NCBI GenBank assembly: GCA_900545705.1
Contig: URAK01000011.1
Location: 13,499 to 77,498, forward strand
DNA from: an uncultured Opitutales bacterium
Lineage (GTDB): Bacteria; Verrucomicrobiota; Verrucomicrobiia; Opitutales; Intestinicryptomonadaceae
DNA: 64,000 nt
Direction: 5' to 3'
The position numbers were made by a program, and so were the translations under genes. Of the stretch, positions 44,701 through 53,645 are shown piece by piece. How positions within the stretch are numbered: position 1 is the first letter of the stretch; the number at the start of each line of letters is the position of its first letter. The notes under the pieces were generated by a model that saw only the letters and a list, made by a program, of their open reading frames with translations, was not told the DNA's origin and did no database searches.

Positions 44701-45834
44701 ATGAAAAAACCTTTAAACTTTTTAGTTGCCCCTGATAAATTTCGCGGCTCTCTCTCCGCGGCACAAGCATCGCATGCAATAAGAATGGGGATATCCTCCG
44801 CTATCCCAAACGCGACAATCACCGAATTCTCGCTGACCGACGGCGGCGACAGCTTCGTCGACACCGTCGCAAAAGTTAAAAAAGGCGCAAAAGTAATAAG
44901 GCTAAAAACAATAGACCCAACCGGCCAAACTTTGACCGCCAAGTGCGCACTGCTCGACGACGAAACGGCTCTCGTAGGGCTCACCGAAGCTTCTGGGATA
45001 AACCTCATATCGGAATCTGACCGCAACCCAGCAACTCTTACAAACATCGGCTCAGGTAACATTCTTGCAAAGCTTGTGGAGCGGGGATATAAAACGATAA
45101 TTGTCGGCGTCGGCGGAAGCGCGACAAACGACGGGGGAATCGGCCTTCTAATACCGCTCGGATTTAAGTTTTTGGACGAAAAGGGCCAGCCGATAGAACC
45201 AAACGGAAGGGGACTTGCAAAACTCGCAGAGATAGTCCCTCCGGAAAATCCCATACCTGCGCGCTTCATAGCCGCAACCGATGTAGACATTCCGCTCCTC
45301 GGCGAGCACGGCGCGGCGCTGCAATTCGCGCGCCAAAAGGGAGCAAACGACTCCGAAATAAAAGAGCTCGAAGCAAATATGAAGCGCCTTACGGAAATTT
45401 CCCAAAAATGCCTCGGCAAAAGCCTGCATGAATCCCCCGGATCTGGCTCGGCGGGAGGCTGCGGATACGGGTTGATAAACTTTCTCGGAGCAAAGAGAGT
45501 CAGCGGATTTGAGCTTTTCGCAGAATATGCGAACCTCGACAAGTTTGTGAAAGAATGCAATGTGCTTGTGACAGGCGAAGGCAAGTTTGACAAGACCGAC
45601 TCGCAAGGCAAAGGACCGTATCTGCTCGCAAAAATGGCTGAAAAGCATAAAAAGCACATATGGATTTTATGCGGTACGTCCGACGTATCGGAGAAGGATT
45701 TAGAGGAAATGAAGCTCTCCGACGTGAAAATCGGGGAAATTGTAAAAATTGCCCCTAATATAATAGAGGCGAACAACCGAGCCGCGAAATTCCTCGCCGC
45801 AATAGCGCGCGACTTTGCGCTTGAAATGCTCTAA
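44701..45834 (+). CDS. Glycerate kinase, type 1 (GlxK/GarK)
   Basis: I use the start at 44701 (MKKPLNFLVAPDKFRGSLS), 377 residues; a start at 44683 adds six residues. The N-terminus and GVGGSATNDGGIGLLIPLGFKFLDEKG (about 139-165), SGSAGGCGYGLINFL, and VTGEGKFDKTDSQGKGP are typical of the family. It phosphorylates D-glycerate, feeding glycolysis. Divergence from rhaA suggests co-control with sugar use. The reverse strand of this gene also holds a long open frame, which I take as a by-product of codon use. Confidence 0.92.
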   Translation: MKKPLNFLVAPDKFRGSLSAAQASHAIRMGISSAIPNATITEFSLTDGGDSFVDTVAKVKKGAKVIRLKTIDPTGQTLTAKCALLDDETALVGLTEASGINLISESDRNPATLTNIGSGNILAKLVERGYKTIIVGVGGSATNDGGIGLLIPLGFKFLDEKGQPIEPNGRGLAKLAEIVPPENPIPARFIAATDVDIPLLGEHGAALQFARQKGANDSEIKELEANMKRLTEISQKCLGKSLHESPGSGSAGGCGYGLINFLGAKRVSGFELFAEYANLDKFVKECNVLVTGEGKFDKTDSQGKGPYLLAKMAEKHKKHIWILCGTSDVSEKDLEEMKLSDVKIGEIVKIAPNIIEANNRAAKFLAAIARDFALEML

Positions 45835-45879
45835 CTTGCCGTAAAAAACTTTCAGAACAAATATTCCTGATATAAACTA

Positions 45880-45911
45880 GCGCCCGCAAATTGTATGCGG
45901 GCGCACTTTTT
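45880..45911 (+). terminator. Rho-independent terminator after glycerate kinase
   Basis: A perfect 9-bp stem (GCGCCCGCA 45880-45888 with TGCGGGCGC 45896-45904) is followed by ACTTTTTC. Confidence 0.85.
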
Positions 45912-46403
45912 CATGATTATTCCCAAAAAACTTTTAGTTTTCAGACTACCATAGAATGCATCTAAAAAGCACGGGCATTTATTTAAAAAATTTTTTGAGA
46001 TTCACCCAGTTGCCCCCTCCCTGCCCTGTGAAAATATTTTAATAATACATTAGCCCTTCTCTATTTGACTATTACTATCCATTCGCCTTGCGCCAAACGC
46101 TATTTTTTGCAATCGTTTGTTCCCCTTCCGAAATGGGTAAGCAGCGGAGCTATTGCCTAGTTTGCCGGCATTGTAAAGCCTTTCACAAGTTTTTTTGAAA
46201 AAAATTCTCCAGATTTTTTAATGAAGTCCGCATTTTTTGATTTTTTGGCAATCCCCTTCCGAATTCATACCCAGATTTGAGCGGCGCGCATTGCCCAAAC
46301 GACAAAATTTCCACCCTCCGCTGCGCCAAACTTTCGCCGTTTTCAGAGCGCAACGGCAATCGATTCTTGACTAAAACATCCAAGATTATTTACTGCCTAT
46401 TTT
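45912..46403. other. Intergenic region without a recognisable gene
   Basis: About 490 AT-rich bases before proC. Short frames here show no signal, motif or ribosome site. Confidence 0.5.
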
Positions 46404-47204
46404 ATGAAAAAATTTGGATTTATAGGCGCCGGCAAAATGGCGGGCGCCATAGTTCGCGGAATGATATCATCAGGCGCCGTAAAGCCGTGCGAAATAATTT
46501 GCGCCTGCGGCAATGACGACACCGGCAAAAATCTATCTGAACAAACGGGTATTTCGCTCGCTAAAAATATAGAGCAACTGCTTTCTTCGGCGGAAATTAT
46601 AGTCGCAGCCTGCAAGCCGCAGCAGCTCGCGCAAGTCGCCGAAGCAGCGGCGGGAGCGCGCGCGAGCCTCTTGATTTCAATCCTCGCGGGAACCACGATT
46701 GCGCGCCTGCGCGAATGTTTCTCTCACGTAGGCAAAATAGTCAGGGTAATGCCGAATATGCCGGCGCAAATATCGCAGGGCATTTCCTGCTTCGCACCGG
46801 AATCCGAGCTTTCCGATAAAGAGCTAAAAGCTGTGGAAACAGTGCTTGGCTCCATCGGAGAATACATGCAGACCGACGAAAATAAGCTCGATGCGGTGAC
46901 TGCCCTATCCGGAAGCGGACCGGGATACCTTTTTGAGTTCGCGGCCGCGCTCATTGAAGGCGCAAAAAATATCGGATTTACCGAAGAGGAAGCAAAAAAG
47001 CTTACTGATAAGACTCTGCTAGGCTCTGCAATGCTGTTGTGCCAATCGCCTCTTAGCGCCGACGAACTGAGAATTGCCGTCTCAAGCCCGGGCGGAACGA
47101 CTCTCGCAGCCCTCGACGTATTTGAGAAAAACGGTTTCCGCAAGACTGTTTCCGATGCGCTTAAAGCAGCCCAAGAGCGTTCAAGGCAACTTTCGAAACT
47201 CTAA
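46404..47204 (+). CDS. proC: Pyrroline-5-carboxylate reductase
   Basis: 266 residues. The Rossmann start is KFGFIGAGKMAGAIVRGM, and the C-terminal signature is DAVTALSGSGPGYLFEF...SSPGGTTLAALDVFEKNGFR. It makes proline from pyrroline-5-carboxylate with NAD(P)H. It appears to be monocistronic, with 110 bases before the next gene. Confidence 0.95.
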   Translation: MKKFGFIGAGKMAGAIVRGMISSGAVKPCEIICACGNDDTGKNLSEQTGISLAKNIEQLLSSAEIIVAACKPQQLAQVAEAAAGARASLLISILAGTTIARLRECFSHVGKIVRVMPNMPAQISQGISCFAPESELSDKELKAVETVLGSIGEYMQTDENKLDAVTALSGSGPGYLFEFAAALIEGAKNIGFTEEEAKKLTDKTLLGSAMLLCQSPLSADELRIAVSSPGGTTLAALDVFEKNGFRKTVSDALKAAQERSRQLSKL

Positions 47205-47314
47205 AAAAAAACTAAAATTATTCCCAAAAAAAGAATCAAAATACTTGACTTTTTATAAAAACACTGACAGCCTATAAACAACAACAGTTCAATTCGACAC
47301 TTAAAATAATTGAT

Positions 47315-47788
47315 ATGAAAAAACTACTTTTAACCCCTGTTCTTGCAGTTATCCTTTCCGCTTGCACCTTCACCGAAGATGTCGCGGTTTCTTCAATGCC
47401 CGAAGGCGCTAATGTTTTTGTCAACAATGAACTCGTGGGGCAAACTCCCACAACTATCAGCCTAAAAACAGATGGGGTTTACGATATCAAGCTCGTTAAA
47501 AAGGGCTATAAGGATATCAATATGAATGTCGCAACTGTTAAGGAAAATCCATTCGTAAAGTTTGGTCCCCTTGTAGATGCGGGCTATTACAAAACGTTTG
47601 AACCTTCCTGCATAGACCAAAGCCTCAAACCGGCTTTCCTCCCCGACTCAATCGGCAATGACCCCTTCGGCGAACTCAGCAAGTCTATCGCAAAGGCTGA
47701 CGAAATGCGCAAGAGCGGAGAAATCTCTCCCGAAGAACATTCTTACATGATCCTTGCCATTACCGAGTTCTTCACTAAGAAACAATAA
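47315..47788 (+). CDS. PEGA-domain lipoprotein
   Basis: 157 residues. The start MKKLLLTPVLAVILSAC is a lipoprotein signal with C17. A PEGA-type domain follows (VSSMPEGANVFVNNELVGQTPTTISL, about 25-50, then VYDIKLVKKGYKD), a fold used in surface-layer and sensor proteins, often to bind other envelope parts. The rest (about 75-157) is of unknown fold and helical near the end. It is a single gene closed by a strong terminator. Confidence 0.75.
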   Translation: MKKLLLTPVLAVILSACTFTEDVAVSSMPEGANVFVNNELVGQTPTTISLKTDGVYDIKLVKKGYKDINMNVATVKENPFVKFGPLVDAGYYKTFEPSCIDQSLKPAFLPDSIGNDPFGELSKSIAKADEMRKSGEISPEEHSYMILAITEFFTKKQ

Positions 47789-47803
47789 ATTAAGAGACTT
47801 TTT

Positions 47804-47831
47804 GGCGGCTTTCGGGCCGCCTTTTTTTTTG
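47804..47831 (+). terminator. Rho-independent terminator after the PEGA lipoprotein
   Basis: GGCGGC (47804-47809) pairs with GCCGCC (47816-47821) around a 6-base loop, followed by about ten T. Confidence 0.9.
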
Positions 47832-47979
47832 TTTGTATTTATTTCTTTTCTAATAAGTGCCCGCGCAAACCACGCCAATGGCAGTCGAAAATAAATTGAA
47901 TCTACATTTGGGCTTGGAATTTTGCCGCTTAACTACATAATATTTGTAGGATTTATATCGAACACATACAGTTGTCGTA

Positions 47980-49608
47980 ATGAAAATAAAAATAATTACC
48001 TTTTTATTTTTAACATTCTGTGCGTGTATATTGCGCGGAAGTGTAATTCCATATGAATTGGGGGACGGCGCGCTCGCAGAAAATGTCCGCATATTTAATT
48101 CGGACGACACAGAACTTTATAAGAATAAAATCCCCAATTCGGAAGCTGAGAAATTTATGCTAAAAAATGTTCCCCGCTTCGATTGTCCGGACGGATTAAT
48201 TGAAAAAGTCTATTACTTCCGGTGGTGGACATTCCGAAAACATTTGCGCAAAACAGAATCGGACGGCTGGGTCATTACAGAATTTATGCCAGACGTTTCA
48301 TGGGCAGGAAAACACAATACCATATCATGCGCCAGCGCTCACCATATGAGGGAAGCGCGATGGTTGCGCAACGAAAATATCGCAAAAGACTACGCGACTT
48401 TCTGGTGTTTTTCGTCTGACAAACCACGCGCGTACTCTTCTTGGTTTGCAACCTCCGCTCTCGAAATTTACGCCAGCACAGGCGACATTGAATTTATAAA
48501 GCGCCTGTATCCAAAATTGAAGGAAAACTACGCCGCATGGCGCAAGAGCAATTTTGACAAATCAAAAGGCCTTTTCTGGACGACTGACCTCGCAGATGGC
48601 ATGGAATTGTCGGCATCGGGCTCGCTGCATCCATTTTGGAAGGGATACCGCGCCACTATAAACAGCTACATGTATGCTGAATGCAAATCCCTTTCAAAAA
48701 TCGCCAATATGCTTGGCTTTAAGAAAGAATCCGAGCTGTATGCCAATGAGTCGCTAATGTTAAAAAACAATATAAATACTCTGCTCTGGGACGACAGCGC
48801 AAAATTCTATAAAGTTCTCCCCAAAAGCGGAGACGCCACAATATTCTCGCCCCACCGCGAACTCCACGGCTACACCCCGTGGTACTTTAATATCGCCCCA
48901 CAGCAATACGCGCAAGCTTGGCTTCAAGTTAAAGATGAAAATGGATTCAAAGCCCCACTCGGCCTCACAACTCTCGAGCGGCGCAGCCGCCTGTTCAGCG
49001 TAAACTACGTCGGCCACGAATGCCAATGGAACGGCCCCGTATGGCCATACTCGACCTCGATAACAATTTCCGCAATGGCAAATTTCATACGTAGCAATCC
49101 TCCAAAAATACTCGATAAATCCGATTTTTTCGACGCTCTAAAAACATACGCAGCTTCCCATAAAAGAACGCGCGAAGACGGTAAAACCGTCTTTTGGATA
49201 GACGAAAACATAAACCCCTTTAACGGAGACTGGATTTCGCGCACAAGATTGAAGAAGTGGAAAAACGGGACATGGGACGAAGAATTTGTCGAACGCGGCA
49301 AAGACTACAACCACTCCACCTTCGCCGATCTAATTATAAACGGACTTGTCGGCATACAGCCGCAGCTTGGCGGAGACTTGCTAATAGAGCCTCTCGCGCC
49401 CGATTCATGGGACTATTTTGCCTTGGACAATATTCCATATAGGGGAAAGCTCATATCAGTCTTATGGGACAAAGACGGTTCGCGCTATGGTAAAGGAGCC
49501 GGCTTTGCGGTATTTTCCGACGGGGTGGAAATCGCCCGCACAGACATTCCCTGCAAGCTAAAAATACGCTTTTCAGACAGTTTGTATACTGGAAACAAAG
49601 GCAATTAG
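47980..49608 (+). CDS. Exported MGH1-like/GH63-type alpha-toroid glycosidase
   Basis: 542 residues with a signal peptide (about 1-21). The body has an (alpha/alpha)6 pattern of paired helices with motifs of the mannosylglycerate hydrolase/GH63 group: DGWVITEFMPDVSWAGKHNTISCASAHHMREARWL, TTDLADGMELSASG, ECQWNGPVWPYSTSITI and WISRTRLKKWK. Enzymes of this fold use an inverting mechanism and release glucose, mannose or related sugars. The substrate is not readable. The C-terminal stretch (about 460-540) is beta-rich. It is a single gene; a leaderless open stretch and a terminator follow. Confidence 0.72.
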   Translation: MKIKIITFLFLTFCACILRGSVIPYELGDGALAENVRIFNSDDTELYKNKIPNSEAEKFMLKNVPRFDCPDGLIEKVYYFRWWTFRKHLRKTESDGWVITEFMPDVSWAGKHNTISCASAHHMREARWLRNENIAKDYATFWCFSSDKPRAYSSWFATSALEIYASTGDIEFIKRLYPKLKENYAAWRKSNFDKSKGLFWTTDLADGMELSASGSLHPFWKGYRATINSYMYAECKSLSKIANMLGFKKESELYANESLMLKNNINTLLWDDSAKFYKVLPKSGDATIFSPHRELHGYTPWYFNIAPQQYAQAWLQVKDENGFKAPLGLTTLERRSRLFSVNYVGHECQWNGPVWPYSTSITISAMANFIRSNPPKILDKSDFFDALKTYAASHKRTREDGKTVFWIDENINPFNGDWISRTRLKKWKNGTWDEEFVERGKDYNHSTFADLIINGLVGIQPQLGGDLLIEPLAPDSWDYFALDNIPYRGKLISVLWDKDGSRYGKGAGFAVFSDGVEIARTDIPCKLKIRFSDSLYTGNKGN

Positions 49609-49708
49609 TTTGTGTAAAAAATTCCTAAGAGATTCACGAGAATTTTTTAAATTGAACGGGCGTAAAACCGCAAAGTTTTTTGCCCCCCACGCAATCTCTC
49701 TTTTATAA
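49609..49708. other. Intergenic sequence before the open remnant
   Basis: About 100 bases, T-rich. I see no feature in it. Confidence 0.4.
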
Positions 49709-49909
49709 ATTTATTTTAAAAATCCCGATAATCGTTTTTACGTCATTTTTTTATTAAAAAAAGATATAGATGATAAAATTTTCAAAAAAATTTCGCAGCA
49801 ATGCGAAAAGATAAATTTTATAGGCGGCAAATACGGATACTTTTATGTTATCCAAGATGCAGACTCTGCAACGCTTGCTAAGAATTTACGCGGATTTATC
49901 TCAAAATAG
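49709..49909 (+). pseudogene. Open 66-codon stretch without a normal start, possible gene remnant
   Basis: From a TAA at 49706-49708 the frame is open to the TAG at 49907-49909. The product ends DADSATLAKNLRGFISK and contains NFIGGKYGYFYVIQ, which looks protein-like, but there is no ATG, GTG or TTG in a sensible place (ATT and TTA codons only). It may be the 3' remnant of a lost gene, a gene with a rare start, or chance in AT-rich DNA. I do not recognise it. Confidence 0.35.
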
Positions 49910-49990
49910 CGCGATAAACATCAAGAGCTCTAATCTCGCGCGAAGGAGAGGAAAAATCCGCCCAATTCAATAAATCTATTTCAAAAAAAA

Positions 49991-50016
49991 GCGGAGACAA
50001 AATCTCCGCATTTTTT
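49991..50016. terminator. Bidirectional terminator
   Basis: GCGGAGA (49991-49997) pairs with TCTCCGC (50003-50009) around a 5-base loop. A T run follows on the plus strand, and an A run before it supplies a T run for the minus strand, where it closes the PEP-CTERM gene. Confidence 0.85.
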
Positions 50017-50046
50017 AGGCGCGCCTCCGCCCTGCTAACTAAACTA

Positions 50047-51642
50047 CTAGCGCCTCCTGCGGAAAACCGCCATAGACAGCGCTATCGCACCTATTAACAC
50101 TGCCAACTCCGCGGGTTCCGGAACAGATGTAAACGATACCTGCAAGACTTTGCCAAGTCCGTCTTCGCCGGCAATCCACTGGAAATCCGCATACGTGTCC
50201 AAATTCGTGGCATAAAAATCGTCGTTAGCTTCGTCAGCGAAACCTAATGTTTCTCCGTCCACGTATATCAAATCAAACCATTTGTCTTTATCTACGAGAC
50301 CGGTTGTATCAAAATTATTGAAATCCATCATAATTTTCCCAACTCCGGATTTCAGAAAATCGCCCTCTATAGTTATAGTCTCAGGCGTCTCATAAGCTAT
50401 CGCTTCGTCTGAATTGATAAAACTTATTGCGCCCCCATTCCACTCTGCGGACGATACTGTCATATTTGTTATAGCCCCTATCTTTCCACCGTTAATTGTA
50501 AGCTTGCCGTGCGAGGCCCCGAAAGCTGTACGCAATACCAGAGTACCGCTCTCAACCTGTATGTATCCGTTAAATGAATTGTCGCCGGACAACACCTGCT
50601 TGGCGCTTCCATTCATAACAACATTCATAGTCGTCGTTATCGCAGAGCCGCCGCTGTCGTCTGCAGTTAATGAATTTGTAACTATTCCCGCAAATTCGGC
50701 GTCGGCGGAATTTTTTAGCACAAGTGTGGAAATTAATCCATTCGAGTCTGTTTCAGCCCCAGTGGATACTTTTGCCCCGAAATTTGTGCCACTTAGACCT
50801 CCAAACGCATAAAACTGCTCCACTACATTATTTTTTCCGTAACGCCCCAAATCCAGCCGCGAAGTAGATCCCGAAAAATCAACTATTCCGGATACGACAG
50901 ATTGCGGAGTCGCGAATGTCGTAGCAGCCCCAGCAGTTGCCAGCTGCACGCGCCCGGGATTTCCTTTAAAAATAATATCTTTGCCTATTTTTATAGAGTT
51001 TACCCCATCGTTTCCAATTCGTAATGCATTCCATACGGAAGTGCCATTGCCGTGCATATTTACAGATCCCCCCACGGATATATCTGTTCCAGTACCAGTG
51101 CCAATATACGCAACTGCCGAAGATAGATATGTAAGGTCTTCTTTTATCGTCAAATCGTGGCCGTTTGTTTTAAACATCAGCCAATTGTCGTTTGCATTTT
51201 CTATCGTTAAGCTTTTAATGGTAACATCGGCCGTTAAGGTGGGAGAACCAGCCACTCGATAGCGGTAGCCTACACTAGAACTCCCTTGGGAAAAATCTGT
51301 AAATTTAAAATATACATCGGTATTTTCATTTGGGGCTGCGACAGGCGACGCGTATGTGTATTCGGGCACATAATAAGTCGTCTCACCCGAGTTGGACGTG
51401 ACCTTAACTTCCTTAATCATATATTCGGTTGCCCAGTTGTATGCGTCGGAGTACTTGGATTTTTCCGCGCTTGAAAAATCTCTGCCTATATCCCATATAT
51501 TGCCGGTGCCCTCAATTTTTCCCGAAGCGTCGGCATTAAAATATGTGGTTGCGTCCACCCAGTATAATGTATCTGCACTGGCACAAACCGCAGATATTAT
51601 TAGCGAGGCAATGGAAAGTGTAATGGGTAATTTTCTCTTCAT
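50047..51642 (-). CDS. PEP-CTERM surface protein with autotransporter-like repeats
   Basis: 531 residues from the start at 51642 (MKRKLPITLS); a start at 51654 adds four. After the signal peptide (about 1-24) the body is rich in Ser, Thr, Gly and Asn. It has beta-helix-like repeats such as GNPGRVQLATAGAATTF, SGDNSFNGYIQVESGTLVL and HGKLTINGGKI, typical of secreted autotransporter-like passenger proteins. The tail is VPEPAELAVLIGAIALSMAVFRRRR: a VPEP motif, a hydrophobic stretch and a basic end, the sorting signal for exosortase. This implies an exosortase system elsewhere in the genome. The gene is single, between two terminators. Confidence 0.85.
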   Translation of the reverse strand: MKRKLPITLSIASLIISAVCASADTLYWVDATTYFNADASGKIEGTGNIWDIGRDFSSAEKSKYSDAYNWATEYMIKEVKVTSNSGETTYYVPEYTYASPVAAPNENTDVYFKFTDFSQGSSSVGYRYRVAGSPTLTADVTIKSLTIENANDNWLMFKTNGHDLTIKEDLTYLSSAVAYIGTGTGTDISVGGSVNMHGNGTSVWNALRIGNDGVNSIKIGKDIIFKGNPGRVQLATAGAATTFATPQSVVSGIVDFSGSTSRLDLGRYGKNNVVEQFYAFGGLSGTNFGAKVSTGAETDSNGLISTLVLKNSADAEFAGIVTNSLTADDSGGSAITTTMNVVMNGSAKQVLSGDNSFNGYIQVESGTLVLRTAFGASHGKLTINGGKIGAITNMTVSSAEWNGGAISFINSDEAIAYETPETITIEGDFLKSGVGKIMMDFNNFDTTGLVDKDKWFDLIYVDGETLGFADEANDDFYATNLDTYADFQWIAGEDGLGKVLQVSFTSVPEPAELAVLIGAIALSMAVFRRRR

Positions 51643-51654
51643 AATGTAAAACAA

Positions 51655-51959
51655 TGTATTTTTTTTAAAAACAGAAATAGCCGAAAGTCAAATATTTTAA
51701 ACGCCCATTTCAAAAAAAACGCGATTTTGCCGTTTTTGATTTAAATCATATTTTGCTCATATTACATATATTTTTGACTCAAATTGCCTCATTGTGCGAT
51801 TATAAGAAAAGATTGTAATTCTAATAATAGAAAACGCGAAAATTTTATAATTTCGCGTTCTTTATTTTTAATTAAAGATTTTTGTAATATTATACAGTAT
51901 AAACAAATTATATAAATATTATACTAAATACTTCACAAAATAAATTGCAATATAGAAAA
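51655..51959. other. AT-rich intergenic region between cysE and the PEP-CTERM gene
   Basis: About 305 bases, with the AT-rich promoter region of the PEP-CTERM gene and the cysE terminator. A decanucleotide AATATTATAC recurs at 51886-51895 and 51915-51924. No gene is seen. Confidence 0.5.
51833..51859 (-). terminator. Probable terminator after cysE
   Basis: AACGCGAAA (51833-51841) pairs with TTTCGCGTT (51851-51859) around a 9-base loop. The T-rich tail is better on the plus strand (CTTTATTTTT) than on the minus strand, so it may act in both directions. Confidence 0.6.
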
Positions 51960-52748
51960 TTAAAATTTTTGGTTCATTTCCTTTGCGGGAATCGCCTCTA
52001 TATCCGATACGACGGGTCGCGCAGGAACCCCCACAACCGTCGTATGGGGAGGGACATCGTCAATAACAACGCTTCCGGCGCCGATCTTAGCCCCCGTGCC
52101 TATTGTTATGTTCCCGATTAGCTTTGCACCAGCGCCTATCAGCACTCCCGACTTGACTTTTGGATGGCGGTCACCGGTCGATTTGCCAGTCCCGCCAAGA
52201 GTGACTTCGTGCAGAATCGATACATTGTCCTCAACAACGCTCGTTTCCCCCGCCACAAATGACGTCGCATGGTCAAGCAATATTCCACCGCCAAATTTTG
52301 CGGCCGGGTGGATATCCACGCCAAAAATCTCGCTGCAAATGCTCTGTATATAGTACGCCGCTGATTTGCGCCCCCTGCCCCAAAGCCAATGCGCAACCCT
52401 GTATGAGGAAATCGACATAAAACCTTTGTAATACAAAATTGGATTTATAAACCCAGTGCAAGCAGGGTCGCGCGACTTTATCGCGGCTATATCGTAAACT
52501 ATGTTTCGGCGCGTTGCTTCGTCGTCGGAAAATGCGTCCATAAATATGGAGTACAAGTCGCCCTCGCCAATTGCGTTCCGGCCGAGCTTGCGCGAAAGCC
52601 TCACGCTGAGAGATTCAAACAAGTCGCGGCGCGACAGTATCACTTCGTCTATCAGCCTTGCAAGCAGCGGCTCGCGCGCGGCTATTTCCGCCGCCTCCTC
52701 GCGGACTGCCGTCCACACGGCGTCGATGCATCTCTGGGTATTGTCCAT
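51960..52748 (-). CDS. cysE: Serine O-acetyltransferase
   Basis: I use the start at 52748 because GGAG lies 9 bases upstream; this gives 262 residues. The C-terminal left-handed beta helix has GGGILLDHATSFVAGETSVVEDNVSILHEVTLGGTGK, with the catalytic His in DHAT, and a repeat segment GAKLIGNITIGTGAKIGAGSVV. It makes O-acetylserine from serine and acetyl-CoA for cysteine synthesis. It is divergent from the DUF4136-like lipoprotein gene. In a genome with sulfide oxidation and organosulfur uptake genes it fits sulfur assimilation. Confidence 0.94.
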   Translation of the reverse strand: MDNTQRCIDAVWTAVREEAAEIAAREPLLARLIDEVILSRRDLFESLSVRLSRKLGRNAIGEGDLYSIFMDAFSDDEATRRNIVYDIAAIKSRDPACTGFINPILYYKGFMSISSYRVAHWLWGRGRKSAAYYIQSICSEIFGVDIHPAAKFGGGILLDHATSFVAGETSVVEDNVSILHEVTLGGTGKSTGDRHPKVKSGVLIGAGAKLIGNITIGTGAKIGAGSVVIDDVPPHTTVVGVPARPVVSDIEAIPAKEMNQKF

Positions 52749-52863
52749 AAAAAATTCTCCGTTTTCAAATAAAAGCCTACGCGGAATTACTTTCAACACA
52801 AAACGCTGTCACAGAAGTTTATTTTATTGAACCCATTCATAAATCGTGAAAAACTTTTATATT

Positions 52864-53499
52864 ATGAAAAAATTTTTATCAATACTGCCGCTTGCGGCCT
52901 TAATTCTATCGGGCTGCTCCAACTTTACCCAGGAAATGAAGGACGGCGCGTCTTTCGCAAACCTCGACAAGGTTTATGTGGAACAATCCTCAGGCCTCGG
53001 CTCTCCGTTTGCCGTAAACGCCAGCGAAATAAACTCCCAGACCAAACTCGCAGTCGAAGAATTTTTAAAATCAAAAAAATATCAAATTGTAAAGAACCGC
53101 TCCGACGCCCAGATAATCTTCCGCCCTATATGGAATCTGTCGCTTGCAGCACCTGAATCTTTCAATCCGGAACCGATTTCAATGCAGGCATCGCAGCCGC
53201 TGCCGCTTGGAGTACAAAACCAAAACGCCTACGCCACGCTTGAAATACAGGCAGTACTGCCACAAAGCGGCGATATATGGTCGTGGCGCGGATTCTCCCC
53301 CATAAATATGACCCCGCAAAACGCGACTGCGGGCCTTATAAAAGACCAGGTCGAGTGGTGTCTGCAATATTTTCCCCCAGAAGAATACCCGTCGGCTCTC
53401 GACCAATACAAAAAGAAGGTCGAAGTAAAAAAGGCGGAAGCCGCCCAAAACCCGTACAACGAAGTGCTGATTAAAGAACGCCAAAAGCGCGGGCAGTAG
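52864..53499 (+). CDS. Lipoprotein, DUF4136-like
   Basis: I prefer the start at 52864 (MKKFLSILPLAALILSGC, lipobox Cys C18); 52846 is an alternative. The mature protein has the DUF4136-like run in which YVEQSSGLGSPF leads to VEEFLKSKKYQIVKNRSDAQIIFRP and a pair of beta segments (ATLEIQAVLPQSGDIWSWRG). A charged helical tail follows. Function is unknown; such lipoproteins are common in envelope stress contexts. It is a single gene, closed by the terminator at 53550-53580. Confidence 0.7.
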   Translation: MKKFLSILPLAALILSGCSNFTQEMKDGASFANLDKVYVEQSSGLGSPFAVNASEINSQTKLAVEEFLKSKKYQIVKNRSDAQIIFRPIWNLSLAAPESFNPEPISMQASQPLPLGVQNQNAYATLEIQAVLPQSGDIWSWRGFSPINMTPQNATAGLIKDQVEWCLQYFPPEEYPSALDQYKKKVEVKKAEAAQNPYNEVLIKERQKRGQ

Positions 53500-53549
53500 C
53501 TTCCCGCCGACGGCGCAACACAACTTGAGACAACACTAAAAATACTTAT

Positions 53550-53580
53550 ACCGGGAGCCCTAAACGCCCCCGGTTTTTTT
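53550..53580 (+). terminator. Rho-independent terminator after the DUF4136-like gene
   Basis: ACCGGG (53550-53555) pairs with CCCGGT (53569-53574), with partial pairing inside the loop and a T run after it. Confidence 0.8.
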
Positions 53581-53645
53581 AGCACATAAATTCCCCTTGC
53601 GGAATTATGCTTGAAACTCGCAAATCAAAAAATAATCTGCCAGAC

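Noticed and set aside
44643..45776. Long minus-strand open frame (377 codons) antisense to glycerate kinase
   Set aside because: It mirrors a well-supported kinase gene; its product is Ser/Pro/Phe-rich with no signal or motif.
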